64,000 nt of DNA from an uncultured bacterium (GCA_900553895.1 USFB01000007.1:14345-78344); one strand, 5' to 3'. Shown: positions 33,101-42,331, counted from the stretch's first letter. Numbers and translations: made by a program. The notes: generated by a model not told the origin, from the letters alone.

Positions 33101-36100
33101 AAGATATGATCGCAAAATTGACTATCTTAGGAAAGTTTCCTAAGTTTTGCGAAATTGAGGGTAAATTGCAGGAATTGTCATTTGACAGATTTATGTCAAA
33201 TGAAATTCCTGATGCTAAAAATATTGCAGATTATATAAATAAATCAACAGTAGATTCTTTTAAAAACTTTGATTTTGAACGTTATTCATTAACGGATATT
33301 CAAGGTTTCGTAAAAGCAAGACAAGTTGGCGATAGTTTTGATAGCAAATATACAGATACCTTATTATCTATGAAACTCCAAAGAAGTGATAGCGAAAAAG
33401 CTGAAATCCTTGAGTTGGCAAAAATTGATAAAGAATTTGTAAATGAACTTTTGGCTTCAAAAACAGGCCACAAAGATTATAAACCTGTATATTTCAGAGA
33501 TAAAGCCATTATGGACAAACTTGATGGCAAAACTACTGAGACTAAATCTGACTTAAAAACCGATTATGATAGAGTTTACAACGAATATACAGTAAATGAT
33601 ATGCAACTTTTAGTAGAAGCTAAAAATATTGATGAAGACATGACTAGAGAATTGATGTATTCCGTATCTGATGACGGATACGGACGCATACGTCGTTTTA
33701 CTCCGAAACAAATTAGTCAAATTGTTAAATACGCTCAAGCTGATAAAGCGTTTGCACGAGAAATTATTAATGAAACCATTACAAATCATTATAGATTTGA
33801 TTCTGAAACGGTAACTGCTATTTTAGAAAATATTTCAACCTGCAAAGATTTCATGAAAGAAATTATTAATGCTAAAAATAGCGATAAATCATCTTATCAC
33901 TATGGAGAATATGAATATACCAGTTTTCAAATTAGCAATTTAGCTAAAGCTGCAAAAATTGATGCAAAATATACTAGAGAGTTATTAAATACTTATGTGG
34001 AAGATTTAACGAACGAAATTTATAAGAGATTTAGTACCGATGATATATTAAATATTATAATAGCAGGGCAAAACAATAAAGAACTAATGAAAAAATTGGT
34101 AGACAGTTCTAAAAAAAGCCTTTTTGGTAAAACTCAAGATGCTGTATACAATGCTAATAACATTGTTCAAATCTTAAATTTTGAAAAAAGCGTTGAAGAT
34201 AAAGCTTTTGTAAAAGATATTTTTGCAGATAAAGAATTTACGCAAAACGGCTTGGTAAGAGTTGCCGAAACATTGAATTGCAGAAGAGATTCTGAATTTA
34301 ATACATTATTTAAAGAACTATTCTATGATAAAGAAATGCCGAATAAATGTATTCCAGGTATTATCGACGCTGTAAATAAAGAGAATATTTCTTTATTAAA
34401 CAAACTGAAATCTAATCCGGATTTTCCTAAAAATGGAATTGCAAGTGTATTGCAAGTTACAAATAAAGAAAATATTGAATTAGCGGAACAATTATGTATG
34501 GATAAAGAATTTCCTATAAATTATATTAATGAAACTGTATTTGCGGTTAATGCTCGAAATAAAGAATGTGCATTAGAATTGTGTTCAAATAAAGAAATAC
34601 CACCTGAACATCTTTCTAAAATTTTAACATACACAAATCAATCAAACAGTGAGGCTGTTATAGATTTTTGTAAAACATACAATAATTATGGATTCAGTGC
34701 TGATAGAATTATAGATTTTGTACCTCACTTAAAAGATATTAATTTTGAAAATATGCAGACTTTGCGTACTAAAATTAGTGAAAACGCTTACCAAAAGATG
34801 TCTGCAAGTGACTTTGTTATACTTACTAATAATATGGCATTGGTTGGTAAAACTTCCGTTGAAAGTTTATTGAAATCAGAAAAATATAATTTAATCAATA
34901 TATTATTAGCTAACAAATCAAGAATTTGTGAAGACAAGTTGCTTAATATTAAAGAAGCTAGTCCGATATTTCCGACAGGTGAAGCAGAATATGCTGAAAG
35001 AATGAAAGAGCTTTCTGATAGCTTAAATATTTCATTTGACAAATTAACACTTGAAAAACAAGCAAAATTTGATAGCAGTATTGGTTCTTTAAGCAATGGT
35101 GTTAAAGAAATGAATTTGGCTGATTTATCAGAAATTAACCTTAAATACTCTCAGAAGGAATTTGTAAATGATATTAACGAGTTATTAAAAGATTTGCCGG
35201 CAGAAGAACAAATCAAACTCCAAAATAAATTTGGTTTTAGAATTATTGATAACAAATTGACGGGTTATCCAAAAACCGTTAAAGATATTAATGCTGCTGA
35301 TTTAGGAAACAAAGAATTATTAAACAAAATCAACGGAGAAGTTGATAGATTCTTAAACAATAATGCGTTAACCGTAAAAGATAACCCTCAATTGAATTCT
35401 TTATTGAATGACTTGTTCAATAATTGTCCTGAAATTTTGAACCAAATCGATGGAACAGTAGAATTTGCAAAAACTGTTAAAAGATTACAAACAATTGTAA
35501 ATCGTGAAGAGTTCGAAACATTATCTGATTCTGACAAAAAAATCATAGAATTGGCAATTTTGGTTGAAAACACTGATAAATCTATTAATACATCAAAAGA
35601 TGCAGCTTTTGATGCGTTCTTTATCGGGCAAAAATACGGATTATCTGATAACGAATCTAAAAAACTTTATTACATAGTTGAAGCAGGTTCCAGTGTTGAA
35701 ACCTTTATGCAAACTACAAAAGATACAACTGTAAGAAAATATCGTACAAGTCAGATAACAGGGCAAGACAGACAAGATAAATTTGATATGATGGCATTAA
35801 ATTTGAAAGAAGATAATCGCTTAAAAATGACTCAAATGCTTTATTCTTCAAAATATCCGAAAGGTTTTACAAGAAACTTTGATAAAGCATTAGAAAATCG
35901 TATTAATGAAATCAAGTCACAAGATTTTATTCTTCCTCAAACTCCGAGTGAAACTTATCAAGAATATGCTACCCCAACTGAAATAAAAAGAGGTGATAAT
36001 AAATATAACGTTAATACAGTTAAAGCTAAAGATATTCCAAATCTGTATGCATTCGTTCATACGCCGGAAGCTGGTTATGCAACGGGTGGAACTCGTGCTG

Positions 36101-37005
36101 CAAACTTTGCTAACTTTGAAGCTTTTGCAACTTTAAATGATGATAAAGTTATTTGTACAAGCTACGTTTCTACTGATAAAGCTGGACTTGTTCATGAATT
36201 TGGTAAAGGTTTTATTTTTGAAATTCAAAATGATAAACAATACGTAGCTTACGGACGAGATATTTATTCTTTAGGTAAAAATATTCCAGATATAGTTGTT
36301 GAATATTATAGAGATAAAGGCTTTAAAGCTAATCAAAATAAAGGTGAAAAATACGACCACAGAACTTTGATGTCTAATATAATGAAACGTATGCTTTTTG
36401 GAAAAGATTATTATCAAATGAGCAAGGATGTTATCACTGTAATTGATGGCATTAAAACGAGATATAATTCTAAATTACAAGAATTAAAAAAACAAAGACA
36501 AAGTATAATTAAAAATATATTTGGTACTGATAATATTACTAATGAACAATATAGAGAATTGAAATCCAATACTGCATTTGTAAATATTGAAAAACAAATG
36601 AAAGATTTAAGAAATCAAGAAGTTGCAGAAATTGAAAATATTCCGGAATACAAAGAATTAAAAGATATGGATAATAAATACATAGCAAGACTCGATAATG
36701 TTAAGGCTAAATTGGGTGATAAACCAATGACATTGGATAATATCAGAATAATTGACGCGGAATTAGCAAATGCTTATAAAACATTCTTAGACAGAGATGG
36801 CGCAAACAAATCAGAAAAGCTAGTTGACAGTGCAAGTTTGTTAAGAAGTTCTTGGCATAATGAAGCTCTTGTTTCTAATCCGAAAATTACAGGTATTTTT
36901 ACCGATAATATCGAAAAACTTCCAGAAGAATATCTTGTAAAAGCGCAAGAAGAAAATTTACCAATAGTAATATTTGATGAAAAAGAAGTAAAAAGTATTT
37001 TCTAG
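30199..37005 (+). CDS. giant unknown alpha-helical repeat protein
   Basis: A 2268-residue protein; the start at 30199 is favoured by AGGAAAAGGCGG just before it. It has no signal peptide. Residues about 275-400 are Gly/Ala-rich and weakly hydrophobic (LMDLAFNVALMYVSGGSSAI; GQAMSQGVGIVAAQT). Residues about 1090-1340 hold loose helical repeats (FTPKQISQIVKYAQADKAF-like). At about 1370-1480 four 29-residue units repeat with exact 87-nt spacing, with the phase residue Pro at 34339, 34426, 34513 and 34600 (DKEFPINYI; VTNKENIELAEQL). The C-terminal 350 residues contain a globular part (ATGGTRAANFANFEAFATL) and a coiled coil. An alpha-solenoid binding or effector role is possible. No family is recognised. 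Confidence 0.85.
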   Translation: MSGLSIHEKRQLAEQLAREQLSKSGQYRFGIPQSVLNAKANEFMRLSDKEIQQKFNEYFQSTGLNAKPKDLWDSMGLNLEQKKKAEAHMKGLQKQINKKYMRPATSNKKKTGAKQAKNILPNDVKKEIRQFMVALLKQAFNQKSEEFRNYLLNNKSGFAEGAMELHDLGSAFADKLTEIGIVVDRGDTRAEIREKLIKKQAEIDVLESYIGDEKSFNELFKKYFNENFDYQSTFDYICASSEFTTQDSSKKIEKFNKKFSDLTKTNLKSADDYMGNASGAGGLMDLAFNVALMYVSGGSSAIGKYAQMTAKGGTELAENAITKVAGKKLAQSSAGQAMSQGVGIVAAQTTSAGLNAVAFQGTKTAELAGETLATGEIDTEKAKNIVASAEGLFKFGYVGGAISGPLGMQVKGLTTKLLNSKPIINQILTKGITSRPAPLTSVLKDISEHSEAIGEVLKFGTEFGINAGYMAYDEGVSYTDAIKNLAQMDGVSKMVLAMLGAKNMAFLTPEKVQQVKTDLAGYKVSITAYKGQKAYSVVDAQGKETKLASPEELFMFILDKEAQSVGIKAEVKKGKTLEGGISDNELTEVAPFAQRLTKAPTVEELTNPEYKSVKLENGEINTQGEFVSDGNYTVAEAPFGKKETFKTYTDGDKKLATTVEELALQYAHYCGREKAVKSDINAVEALLRGKDVTPQDISEIIFDFNHATEGRENYNDGILSWKGLKTVKDLKTFKTNIREFDKFMTEMKASNVDSEVLYSLRNLRMDFMSESLSQLKPEEFKKNLETFKNLDSEIQKGSTYRESTWLLNQHSPEELANLEVANEFNKWIATKRAEGKENLPYFASDAFSFARLPQEKVAQAKQNVELVKEMVESGERNLHLMCELLTDSYDTSLYTDLHAKLKSDLGDKYDIKDFDKIFLSAYNDRGNYNFDFGIQFAKNYPNGFKHFGAYQINKMAEKFAKLDKSAQEDMIAKLTILGKFPKFCEIEGKLQELSFDRFMSNEIPDAKNIADYINKSTVDSFKNFDFERYSLTDIQGFVKARQVGDSFDSKYTDTLLSMKLQRSDSEKAEILELAKIDKEFVNELLASKTGHKDYKPVYFRDKAIMDKLDGKTTETKSDLKTDYDRVYNEYTVNDMQLLVEAKNIDEDMTRELMYSVSDDGYGRIRRFTPKQISQIVKYAQADKAFAREIINETITNHYRFDSETVTAILENISTCKDFMKEIINAKNSDKSSYHYGEYEYTSFQISNLAKAAKIDAKYTRELLNTYVEDLTNEIYKRFSTDDILNIIIAGQNNKELMKKLVDSSKKSLFGKTQDAVYNANNIVQILNFEKSVEDKAFVKDIFADKEFTQNGLVRVAETLNCRRDSEFNTLFKELFYDKEMPNKCIPGIIDAVNKENISLLNKLKSNPDFPKNGIASVLQVTNKENIELAEQLCMDKEFPINYINETVFAVNARNKECALELCSNKEIPPEHLSKILTYTNQSNSEAVIDFCKTYNNYGFSADRIIDFVPHLKDINFENMQTLRTKISENAYQKMSASDFVILTNNMALVGKTSVESLLKSEKYNLINILLANKSRICEDKLLNIKEASPIFPTGEAEYAERMKELSDSLNISFDKLTLEKQAKFDSSIGSLSNGVKEMNLADLSEINLKYSQKEFVNDINELLKDLPAEEQIKLQNKFGFRIIDNKLTGYPKTVKDINAADLGNKELLNKINGEVDRFLNNNALTVKDNPQLNSLLNDLFNNCPEILNQIDGTVEFAKTVKRLQTIVNREEFETLSDSDKKIIELAILVENTDKSINTSKDAAFDAFFIGQKYGLSDNESKKLYYIVEAGSSVETFMQTTKDTTVRKYRTSQITGQDRQDKFDMMALNLKEDNRLKMTQMLYSSKYPKGFTRNFDKALENRINEIKSQDFILPQTPSETYQEYATPTEIKRGDNKYNVNTVKAKDIPNLYAFVHTPEAGYATGGTRAANFANFEAFATLNDDKVICTSYVSTDKAGLVHEFGKGFIFEIQNDKQYVAYGRDIYSLGKNIPDIVVEYYRDKGFKANQNKGEKYDHRTLMSNIMKRMLFGKDYYQMSKDVITVIDGIKTRYNSKLQELKKQRQSIIKNIFGTDNITNEQYRELKSNTAFVNIEKQMKDLRNQEVAEIENIPEYKELKDMDNKYIARLDNVKAKLGDKPMTLDNIRIIDAELANAYKTFLDRDGANKSEKLVDSASLLRSSWHNEALVSNPKITGIFTDNIEKLPEEYLVKAQEENLPIVIFDEKEVKSIF

Positions 37006-37535
37006 TTTGAATTCATCATTTTGTAAAAACCTTCCAATACAAGCAACTTTTGCTTCACTTCCACTCCGCCGGCATAGCCTATGAGTGAACCGTTTTGCGC
37101 AATTACACGATGGCAGGGAATTATTATTGAAATCGGATTATGTCCGACTGCTCCACCGATTGCTTGTGCGGACATCTTTGTCAAACCTCTTTGTCTTGCA
37201 ATTTCTTTTGCAATTTTGCCATACGTCGTAACTTTTCCATATGGAATTTTGCCAAGCTCTGCCCACACAGCTTGGCGAAATTTGTTACCGATAGGTGCAA
37301 GCGGTAGTGACTTGATATTTGGCTTTTTACCTTCAAAATAATTATCGAGCCAAATTTTTGTATCACGAAAAATCTTAAGGCTATCTTCTTCTATAAGAAT
37401 ATCTGCCCCGCTACAAAAATATTTTTGCCCGACAAGCCAAACTCCTATAAGGTTTTCGAACTTATCGCATGCCAAAACGTATGTACCAACTGGTGATTGA
37501 TAGGTTGTTTTGTAAAATGTATTCATAAAATTCAT
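37002..37535 (-). CDS. ogt: methylated-DNA--protein-cysteine methyltransferase
   Basis: A 177-residue O6-alkylguanine-DNA alkyltransferase. The suicide Cys is in IIPCHRVIAQNG, preceded by GGAVGHNP and followed by GYAGGVEVKQKLLVLEG; RQAVWAELGKIPYGKVTTYG forms the helix-turn-helix. It removes alkyl groups from guanine and is consumed. The gene converges on the giant ORF with a 4-nt overlap of the ends. The 37535 ATG has no Shine-Dalgarno but a TATAAT box exactly 6 nt upstream, so the mRNA may be leaderless; an internal ATG at 37526 is an alternative. Confidence 0.96.
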   Translation of the reverse strand: MNFMNTFYKTTYQSPVGTYVLACDKFENLIGVWLVGQKYFCSGADILIEEDSLKIFRDTKIWLDNYFEGKKPNIKSLPLAPIGNKFRQAVWAELGKIPYGKVTTYGKIAKEIARQRGLTKMSAQAIGGAVGHNPISIIIPCHRVIAQNGSLIGYAGGVEVKQKLLVLEGFYKMMNSN

Positions 37536-37541
37536 TTACAT

Positions 37542-37569
37542 ATTATAACAAAAATAGCCAACCGGTTAA
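37542..37569 (-). promoter_or_regulatory. putative leaderless promoter of ogt
   Basis: On the minus strand: TTAACC (37564-37569), 16 nt, TATAAT (37542-37547), then 6 nt to the ATG. Transcription would start at or next to the A of the start codon. Confidence 0.5.
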
Positions 37570-37619
37570 TTGTCAAGATGAGTTTCTGATAGTAAAATTT
37601 TCTTGTTAGGTTCGATTTT

Positions 37620-39083
37620 ATGATAAATACTGAAAGTAAAGAACATTTATTAAATGCAGTTTTAGAATACTGTGAGGATATAGTTACAGTTAAAGATTTA
37701 TCGCTAAGGTATGTAGCTTATAACAAGGCATTTTTTTCTTTGATTGGTGGTAAAAAGGGAGAAACTGTTATTGGAAAAACATTGTCGGAATCACTGCCTT
37801 TTAGTTGTGTAGATATTTTAGAAGAATGTTGTAAAAAAGTTATACAAACGCAAGATATTCAAACTGTAACGTTTGTATTATCTTATGACAACATAAATCG
37901 AATTATTAAACAAACAGCTACGCCTATTATAAAAAATGGAAAACTGGAAGGAATTTTATCTATTTCAACAGATGTTACTAATGAAGAATGTTTAAAAGCA
38001 AAACTAGTAGCTAAAAATTATCAGTTAAATACTTTATTAGCAAATTTGCCAATTATTGTTTATATGAAAGACAAGGATAAAAATTTAATAGTTGCAAGCG
38101 AACATTCGCGACGTTTTGTTTGCGAAGGAATTGATCATTATTCGAATGATTTGCAACTTGATATTTTAGAAGCAAAAGCTGAAACCGCAAATGAAGATAA
38201 CTATGTTTTACAAAACAAAAAAAATTTAAAAAAAATTAAAACTGCAAAAGATTGTAATGGGCAAACGCACTGGTATAGAATTAACAAAGCACCTATTTTG
38301 ACAGAAGAAAATGAAATAATGGGTTTAGTTACGATTACTAAAAATATTGATAACGAAAAACGCCTTGAGAACCAAAAGAATTTATTTCTTGCAACTCTTA
38401 GCCATGATTTAAAGAATCCGCTACAAGCACAAATCAGTTCGCTGGAGCTTCTATGCAAAGGTATGTTTGGAGAACTTAATCCGTCGCAAAAAGAAATGGT
38501 GGATATGATTTTAGAATCTTCAAGATATATGAAAGAAATGTTATATTCTCTTCTTAAAAGCGGAAAAGATAATAATGGCATAATTATGCTAAATAGACAT
38601 CATTTTGATTTAAATAAAATTGTCCAAAAATGTGTGAAAGAAACAAGCGACCTTGCTTTAAGTAAAAATATAAAAGTTGAAATAATTTCATCTTTATCAG
38701 AAGACGACAAACTTTATGCAGACGAAATTCAAATGCGTAGAGTTATTGGAAACATGTTGAATAATGGTATAAATTACGCTTATGAAAACTCTCCTGTAAC
38801 TATAAAATTATATAAAGAAAGAGATAGTATTTTCTTTGTAATAACAAACAAAAGTAACGAAATTTCGCAAAGCTTGAAAGAACAAATTTTTGATAAATAT
38901 GTTTGCGGAGAGCCTTTGCAAAGCAGTAACGGCATAGGCTTAGGACTTTATTTCTGCAGAAAAATTGTAGAAGCTAATGAAGGTAAAATATTATTGGATG
39001 CTTCCGGCAATGACAATTCATTTATTGTAGAATTGCCGATACTAAGTGAAGATCACGCATTCATAAATGAAATAGTTTTATAG
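37620..39083 (+). CDS. PAS-domain sensor histidine kinase (orphan)
   Basis: A 487-residue, soluble-looking sensor. Two PAS-like domains (about 8-120 and 128-245) precede a HisKA domain with LATLSHDLKNPLQAQISS (phospho-acceptor His about 262) and a HATPase_c domain with NMLNNGINYA (N box) and GIGLGLYFCRKIVEAN (G box). No transmembrane helix is evident, so it should sense a cytoplasmic signal, perhaps a small ligand or redox state bound by PAS. No response regulator gene is beside it. The ribosome-binding site is weak (TAGGTT). Confidence 0.93.
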   Translation: MINTESKEHLLNAVLEYCEDIVTVKDLSLRYVAYNKAFFSLIGGKKGETVIGKTLSESLPFSCVDILEECCKKVIQTQDIQTVTFVLSYDNINRIIKQTATPIIKNGKLEGILSISTDVTNEECLKAKLVAKNYQLNTLLANLPIIVYMKDKDKNLIVASEHSRRFVCEGIDHYSNDLQLDILEAKAETANEDNYVLQNKKNLKKIKTAKDCNGQTHWYRINKAPILTEENEIMGLVTITKNIDNEKRLENQKNLFLATLSHDLKNPLQAQISSLELLCKGMFGELNPSQKEMVDMILESSRYMKEMLYSLLKSGKDNNGIIMLNRHHFDLNKIVQKCVKETSDLALSKNIKVEIISSLSEDDKLYADEIQMRRVIGNMLNNGINYAYENSPVTIKLYKERDSIFFVITNKSNEISQSLKEQIFDKYVCGEPLQSSNGIGLGLYFCRKIVEANEGKILLDASGNDNSFIVELPILSEDHAFINEIVL

Positions 39084-39102
39084 TTTTTTTTAATTCTGTT
39101 TT

Positions 39103-39130
39103 AGTGCGCTTTATAGCGCACTTATTTTTA
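39103..39130 (+). terminator. intrinsic terminator
   Basis: AGTGCGC, TTTATA, GCGCACT, then TATTTTT. It overlaps the last codons of the convergent uvrA-like gene. Confidence 0.75.
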
Positions 39131-41599
39131 AATAAATTGCGCAGTTTTAGATTTTTTGCATTTTTTTAATTCTTTAGAGATTCCTGCAAAGATTATTTCT
39201 CCGCCGGCTTCACCACCTTCAGGTCCCATATCAATAATATAATCAGCATTTTTGATTACATCCAAATCGTGCTCAATTACAACGACGGTTGCACCATTAT
39301 CAATTAGAGTTTGAAAAACTGTTAAAAGCGTTTGAACATCAAGCGGATGTAGTCCAATTGTCGGTTCATCAAATATAAATACTGAATCTGATTGGGTTTT
39401 GCGCATTTCACTTGCGAGTTTCAATCTCTGCGCTTCACCACCCGAAAGACTTGGTGTTGCTTCCCCCAAAGTCAGATAACCCAGACCTAAATCTTGTAGA
39501 ATTTGCAATCTTTGATTTACGAGTTTCAAATCTTTGCAAGCTTCAAGTGCTGTGTTGACATCCATCGCCATTAGTTGTGGAAGCGAATATCCTTTGTATT
39601 TGATACTTTCAGCAACTTTTGCATATCTTGAACCACTACATTCGGGGCAAGGAATTTCAACATCAGGTAAAAACTGAACATCAAGATTAATTACGCCTGT
39701 TCCGTCGCAAACAGGACAGCGCAAACTTCCTGTGTTATAAGAAAAATCTCCTGCTTTGTAGTTTAAATCCATTGATTTAGCGACTTTTGCAAATGTTTTT
39801 CTAAGTTCATCATGAACATTGGCATAAGTTGCAACAGTAGAGCGAATATTTATCCCAATCGGAGTTGCGTCAATCAGCTTAACTTGTTTAATGTCGTCTG
39901 CTTTAATTTCCTTTATGTGTTCAGGGAGTTTTGACTTTGTTGCGAGAGATTCTAAAGCAGGTGTCAAACTTTCCAAAACCATTGTTGTTTTACCTGAACC
40001 CGAAACGCCTGTTACAACAGTTAAACGCCCTTTTGGAATATCAACAACCAGTGGTTTAACCGTATGAATAGCATCTGTTTCCATGTGAATTTTGCCAAAT
40101 TCAAACATGTTTTCAGGATTTGCTTGTTTTCTTGTGACAACTTGCTTTTTACCTGATAAAAATCCGCCGATTATTGAATTTTCATTGTTTTCTATATCTT
40201 CAACGGTGCCTTCTGCTATTACGTAGCCGCCATTTGCGCCTGCTTTCGGTCCCATTTCGATTATCCAATCGGATTCGGTTAGAATTTGAGCATCGTGGTC
40301 AACTAAAATAATAGAATTCCCGTCATCCAAAAGGTCGTGCAAAACGCCTTTTAAACCAACAATGTTAGAAGGATGTAAACCTATTGAAGGTTCATCTAAA
40401 ACGTATAAAACGCCTGTTGTTCGGTTTCGAACAGCGCGTGCAAGTTGCATTCTCTGACGTTCACCTGTTGAAAGAGTTGACGCAGCTCTATCAAGAGTTA
40501 AATATCCCAAACCTAAATCCATAAGGCGTTTTGCAACCGTTAAAAATGAGTCGCAGATACTGTCTGCCATCATTTGCATTTCTTTCGGCAAAGAATTTGG
40601 AACTTTTTTCACCCATTCAACAAGCTCTGACAGAGTCATTTGACAAGCTTCATCCAAAGAAATTCCCATAATTTTAGGATATCTTGCTTTTTGAGATAAA
40701 CGCGTTCCGTGACAATTCGGACAAATATCCTGTTTAAGGAATTTTTCGACACGCTTCATACTTTTTTCGTCTTTAACTTTTGATAAAGCGTTTTCAACTG
40801 TATAAACCGCGTTATAATAAGTAAAATCTAATTCGCCTGCTTGATTTGTATTTTTTGCTTTGTAGAAGATGTGTTTCTTTTCGGCAGGACCGTTGTATAC
40901 AATGTCTTTTTCTTTGTCGGTTAAGTCTTTAAAAGGAACATTTGTTCTAACGCCCATCTCTCGGCAAACATCGGTCATAAGTGACCACATAAGCGTTCCC
41001 CAAGGTGCAACTGCGCCTTCATCAATTGTTAAAGATTCGTCAGGAACAAGTGTTGACTTGTCTACAGTTCTTACTATGCCTGTCCCGCCACAAACTTCAC
41101 AAGCACCTTGACTATTGAAAGCTAATTCCTCTGCTGACGGTGCGTAAAAATGCGTCTGACACGTCGGACAAATAAGTTCTTGTTCGCTTGCAACTGCTAG
41201 AGTTGGTTCGTGATAATGCCCGTTAGGACAACGATGACTTGCAAGGCGTGAAAACATCAATCGAAGACTATTTAAAAGTTCAGTACCAGTTCCGAAAGTA
41301 CTTCTTACTCCGGGAACTGCGGGTCTTTGATGTAAGGCAAGAGAAGCCGGAACGTATAGAATTTCGTCAACAAGAGCCTTTTCTGCTTGCGTCATTCGAC
41401 GTCTTGTATAAGTAGAAAGAGCTTCTAAATATCTTCTCGAACCTTCTGAATACAAGACTCCAAGTGCAAGAGAAGATTTTCCGGAACCTGAAACGCCTGC
41501 AATTCCGACAATTTTATTTAAGGGAACATCAACATCAATGTTTTTAAGATTATGAACTTTTGCCCCTCTAACTTTTATTGCATTAATTTTATTTGACAT
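39128..41599 (-). CDS. UvrA-like ABC ATPase (short form)
   Basis: An 823-residue protein with two ABC cassettes. Walker A GVSGSGKSS (about 33) and GVSGSGKTT; signatures LSTGERQRMQLAR and LSGGEAQRLKLA; Walker B YVLDEPSIGLHP and FIFDEPTIGLHP. It has zinc-finger cysteines in CPTCQTHF/CEVCGGTG and CPVCDGTG/CPECSGSR. It is about 110 residues shorter than UvrA (about 940), and the region after the first Walker A that holds the UvrB-binding insert looks reduced. So it may be a UvrA2/drug-resistance-type paralogue rather than the main repair protein. The start at 41599 is chosen by similarity (INAIKVRGAKVHNLKNI); its ribosome site is poor. Confidence 0.88.
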   Translation of the reverse strand: MSNKINAIKVRGAKVHNLKNIDVDVPLNKIVGIAGVSGSGKSSLALGVLYSEGSRRYLEALSTYTRRRMTQAEKALVDEILYVPASLALHQRPAVPGVRSTFGTGTELLNSLRLMFSRLASHRCPNGHYHEPTLAVASEQELICPTCQTHFYAPSAEELAFNSQGACEVCGGTGIVRTVDKSTLVPDESLTIDEGAVAPWGTLMWSLMTDVCREMGVRTNVPFKDLTDKEKDIVYNGPAEKKHIFYKAKNTNQAGELDFTYYNAVYTVENALSKVKDEKSMKRVEKFLKQDICPNCHGTRLSQKARYPKIMGISLDEACQMTLSELVEWVKKVPNSLPKEMQMMADSICDSFLTVAKRLMDLGLGYLTLDRAASTLSTGERQRMQLARAVRNRTTGVLYVLDEPSIGLHPSNIVGLKGVLHDLLDDGNSIILVDHDAQILTESDWIIEMGPKAGANGGYVIAEGTVEDIENNENSIIGGFLSGKKQVVTRKQANPENMFEFGKIHMETDAIHTVKPLVVDIPKGRLTVVTGVSGSGKTTMVLESLTPALESLATKSKLPEHIKEIKADDIKQVKLIDATPIGINIRSTVATYANVHDELRKTFAKVAKSMDLNYKAGDFSYNTGSLRCPVCDGTGVINLDVQFLPDVEIPCPECSGSRYAKVAESIKYKGYSLPQLMAMDVNTALEACKDLKLVNQRLQILQDLGLGYLTLGEATPSLSGGEAQRLKLASEMRKTQSDSVFIFDEPTIGLHPLDVQTLLTVFQTLIDNGATVVVIEHDLDVIKNADYIIDMGPEGGEAGGEIIFAGISKELKKCKKSKTAQFI

Positions 41600-41707
41600 A
41601 GCCTTCAATATTGTAACCCTTAAGCATCTCTTCTGCAATACTTAACAAAAAGCAAAGAGTTGTATCGCTCTAACCATCCTATAACTGACAATTCAAAATA
41701 TAATAAG

Positions 41708-41750
41708 ATAACTTCGTACTGCGTCATAATTTAACGTAGTACGAAGTTAT
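41708..41750. repeat. 17-bp inverted repeat with loxP-like outer arms
   Basis: ATAACTTCGTACTGCGT, a 9-nt centre, then ACGTAGTACGAAGTTAT (one mismatch). The outer ATAACTTCGTA equals the first 11 bases of a loxP arm, but the centre between the 13-bp arms is 17 nt, not 8. It lies between the uvrA-like gene and rubrerythrin and lacks a T run. Confidence 0.7.
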
Positions 41751-41785
41751 TGAATATTTATTTAATTTATTTTTGAGTTTAGTTC

Positions 41786-42331
41786 TTAATCAGCAAAATA
41801 TCTGGCTAGTAAACCATCAAAGCCACGACCGTGGCGTGCTTCGTCTTTTGCCATTTCATGAACTGTGTCATGGACAGCGTCCAAACCTAATTCTTTAGCA
41901 CGTTTTGCTAATTGTAATTTGCCGTCGCAAGCACCGAATTCAGCTTCTGCTCTAAGTTCCAAGTTTCGTTTTGTAGAAGATGTAACAACTTCGCCCAACA
42001 ATTCTGCGAATCTTGATGCGTGGTCAGCTTCATCAAAAGCATATCTTCTGTAAGCTTCTGCTACTTCAGGATAACCTTCTCTATCAGCTTGTCTTGCCAT
42101 TGCAAGATACATACCAACCTCTGTACATTCGCCAACAAAGTTAGCTCTCAAGCCTTCAAGAATTTGAGGATCAACATCTTTAGCAATGCCAACTCTGTGT
42201 TCGTCAGCATAGTTTTTATTATCATCTTCCATTTTTACGAAAACTTCTTTGACTGCACCACAAACTGGGCATTTATCCGGAGCTTCGCCTTCTACAGTGT
42301 AACCACAAACTGAACATACGTATTTTGCCAT
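41786..42331 (-). CDS. reverse rubrerythrin (rubredoxin domain first)
   Basis: A 181-residue protein. An N-terminal rubredoxin domain (CxxC at residues 5-8 and again at about 20-23, KCPVCGAVKE) precedes a ferritin-like diiron domain with GECTEVGMYLAMA, DEADHASRF and AKDEARHGRGF, whose Glu/His residues bind two irons. Classical rubrerythrin has the rubredoxin at the C-terminus; this is the reversed order of clostridial NADH:H2O2 peroxidases. It reduces H2O2 and O2 in anaerobes. It has its own good promoter and an AAGAAAGGAAA ribosome site. Confidence 0.94.
   Translation of the reverse strand: MAKYVCSVCGYTVEGEAPDKCPVCGAVKEVFVKMEDDNKNYADEHRVGIAKDVDPQILEGLRANFVGECTEVGMYLAMARQADREGYPEVAEAYRRYAFDEADHASRFAELLGEVVTSSTKRNLELRAEAEFGACDGKLQLAKRAKELGLDAVHDTVHEMAKDEARHGRGFDGLLARYFAD

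Noticed and set aside
35980..36500. An ADP-ribosyltransferase-like domain in the C-terminal part of the giant protein
   Set aside because: A CTSYVST stretch vaguely recalls the STS motif, but the arginine and ExE motifs in the right order could not be found.
41708..41750. A true loxP site
   Set aside because: Arms match only in the outer 11 bases and the spacer is 17 nt instead of 8; no Cre-like gene is seen.
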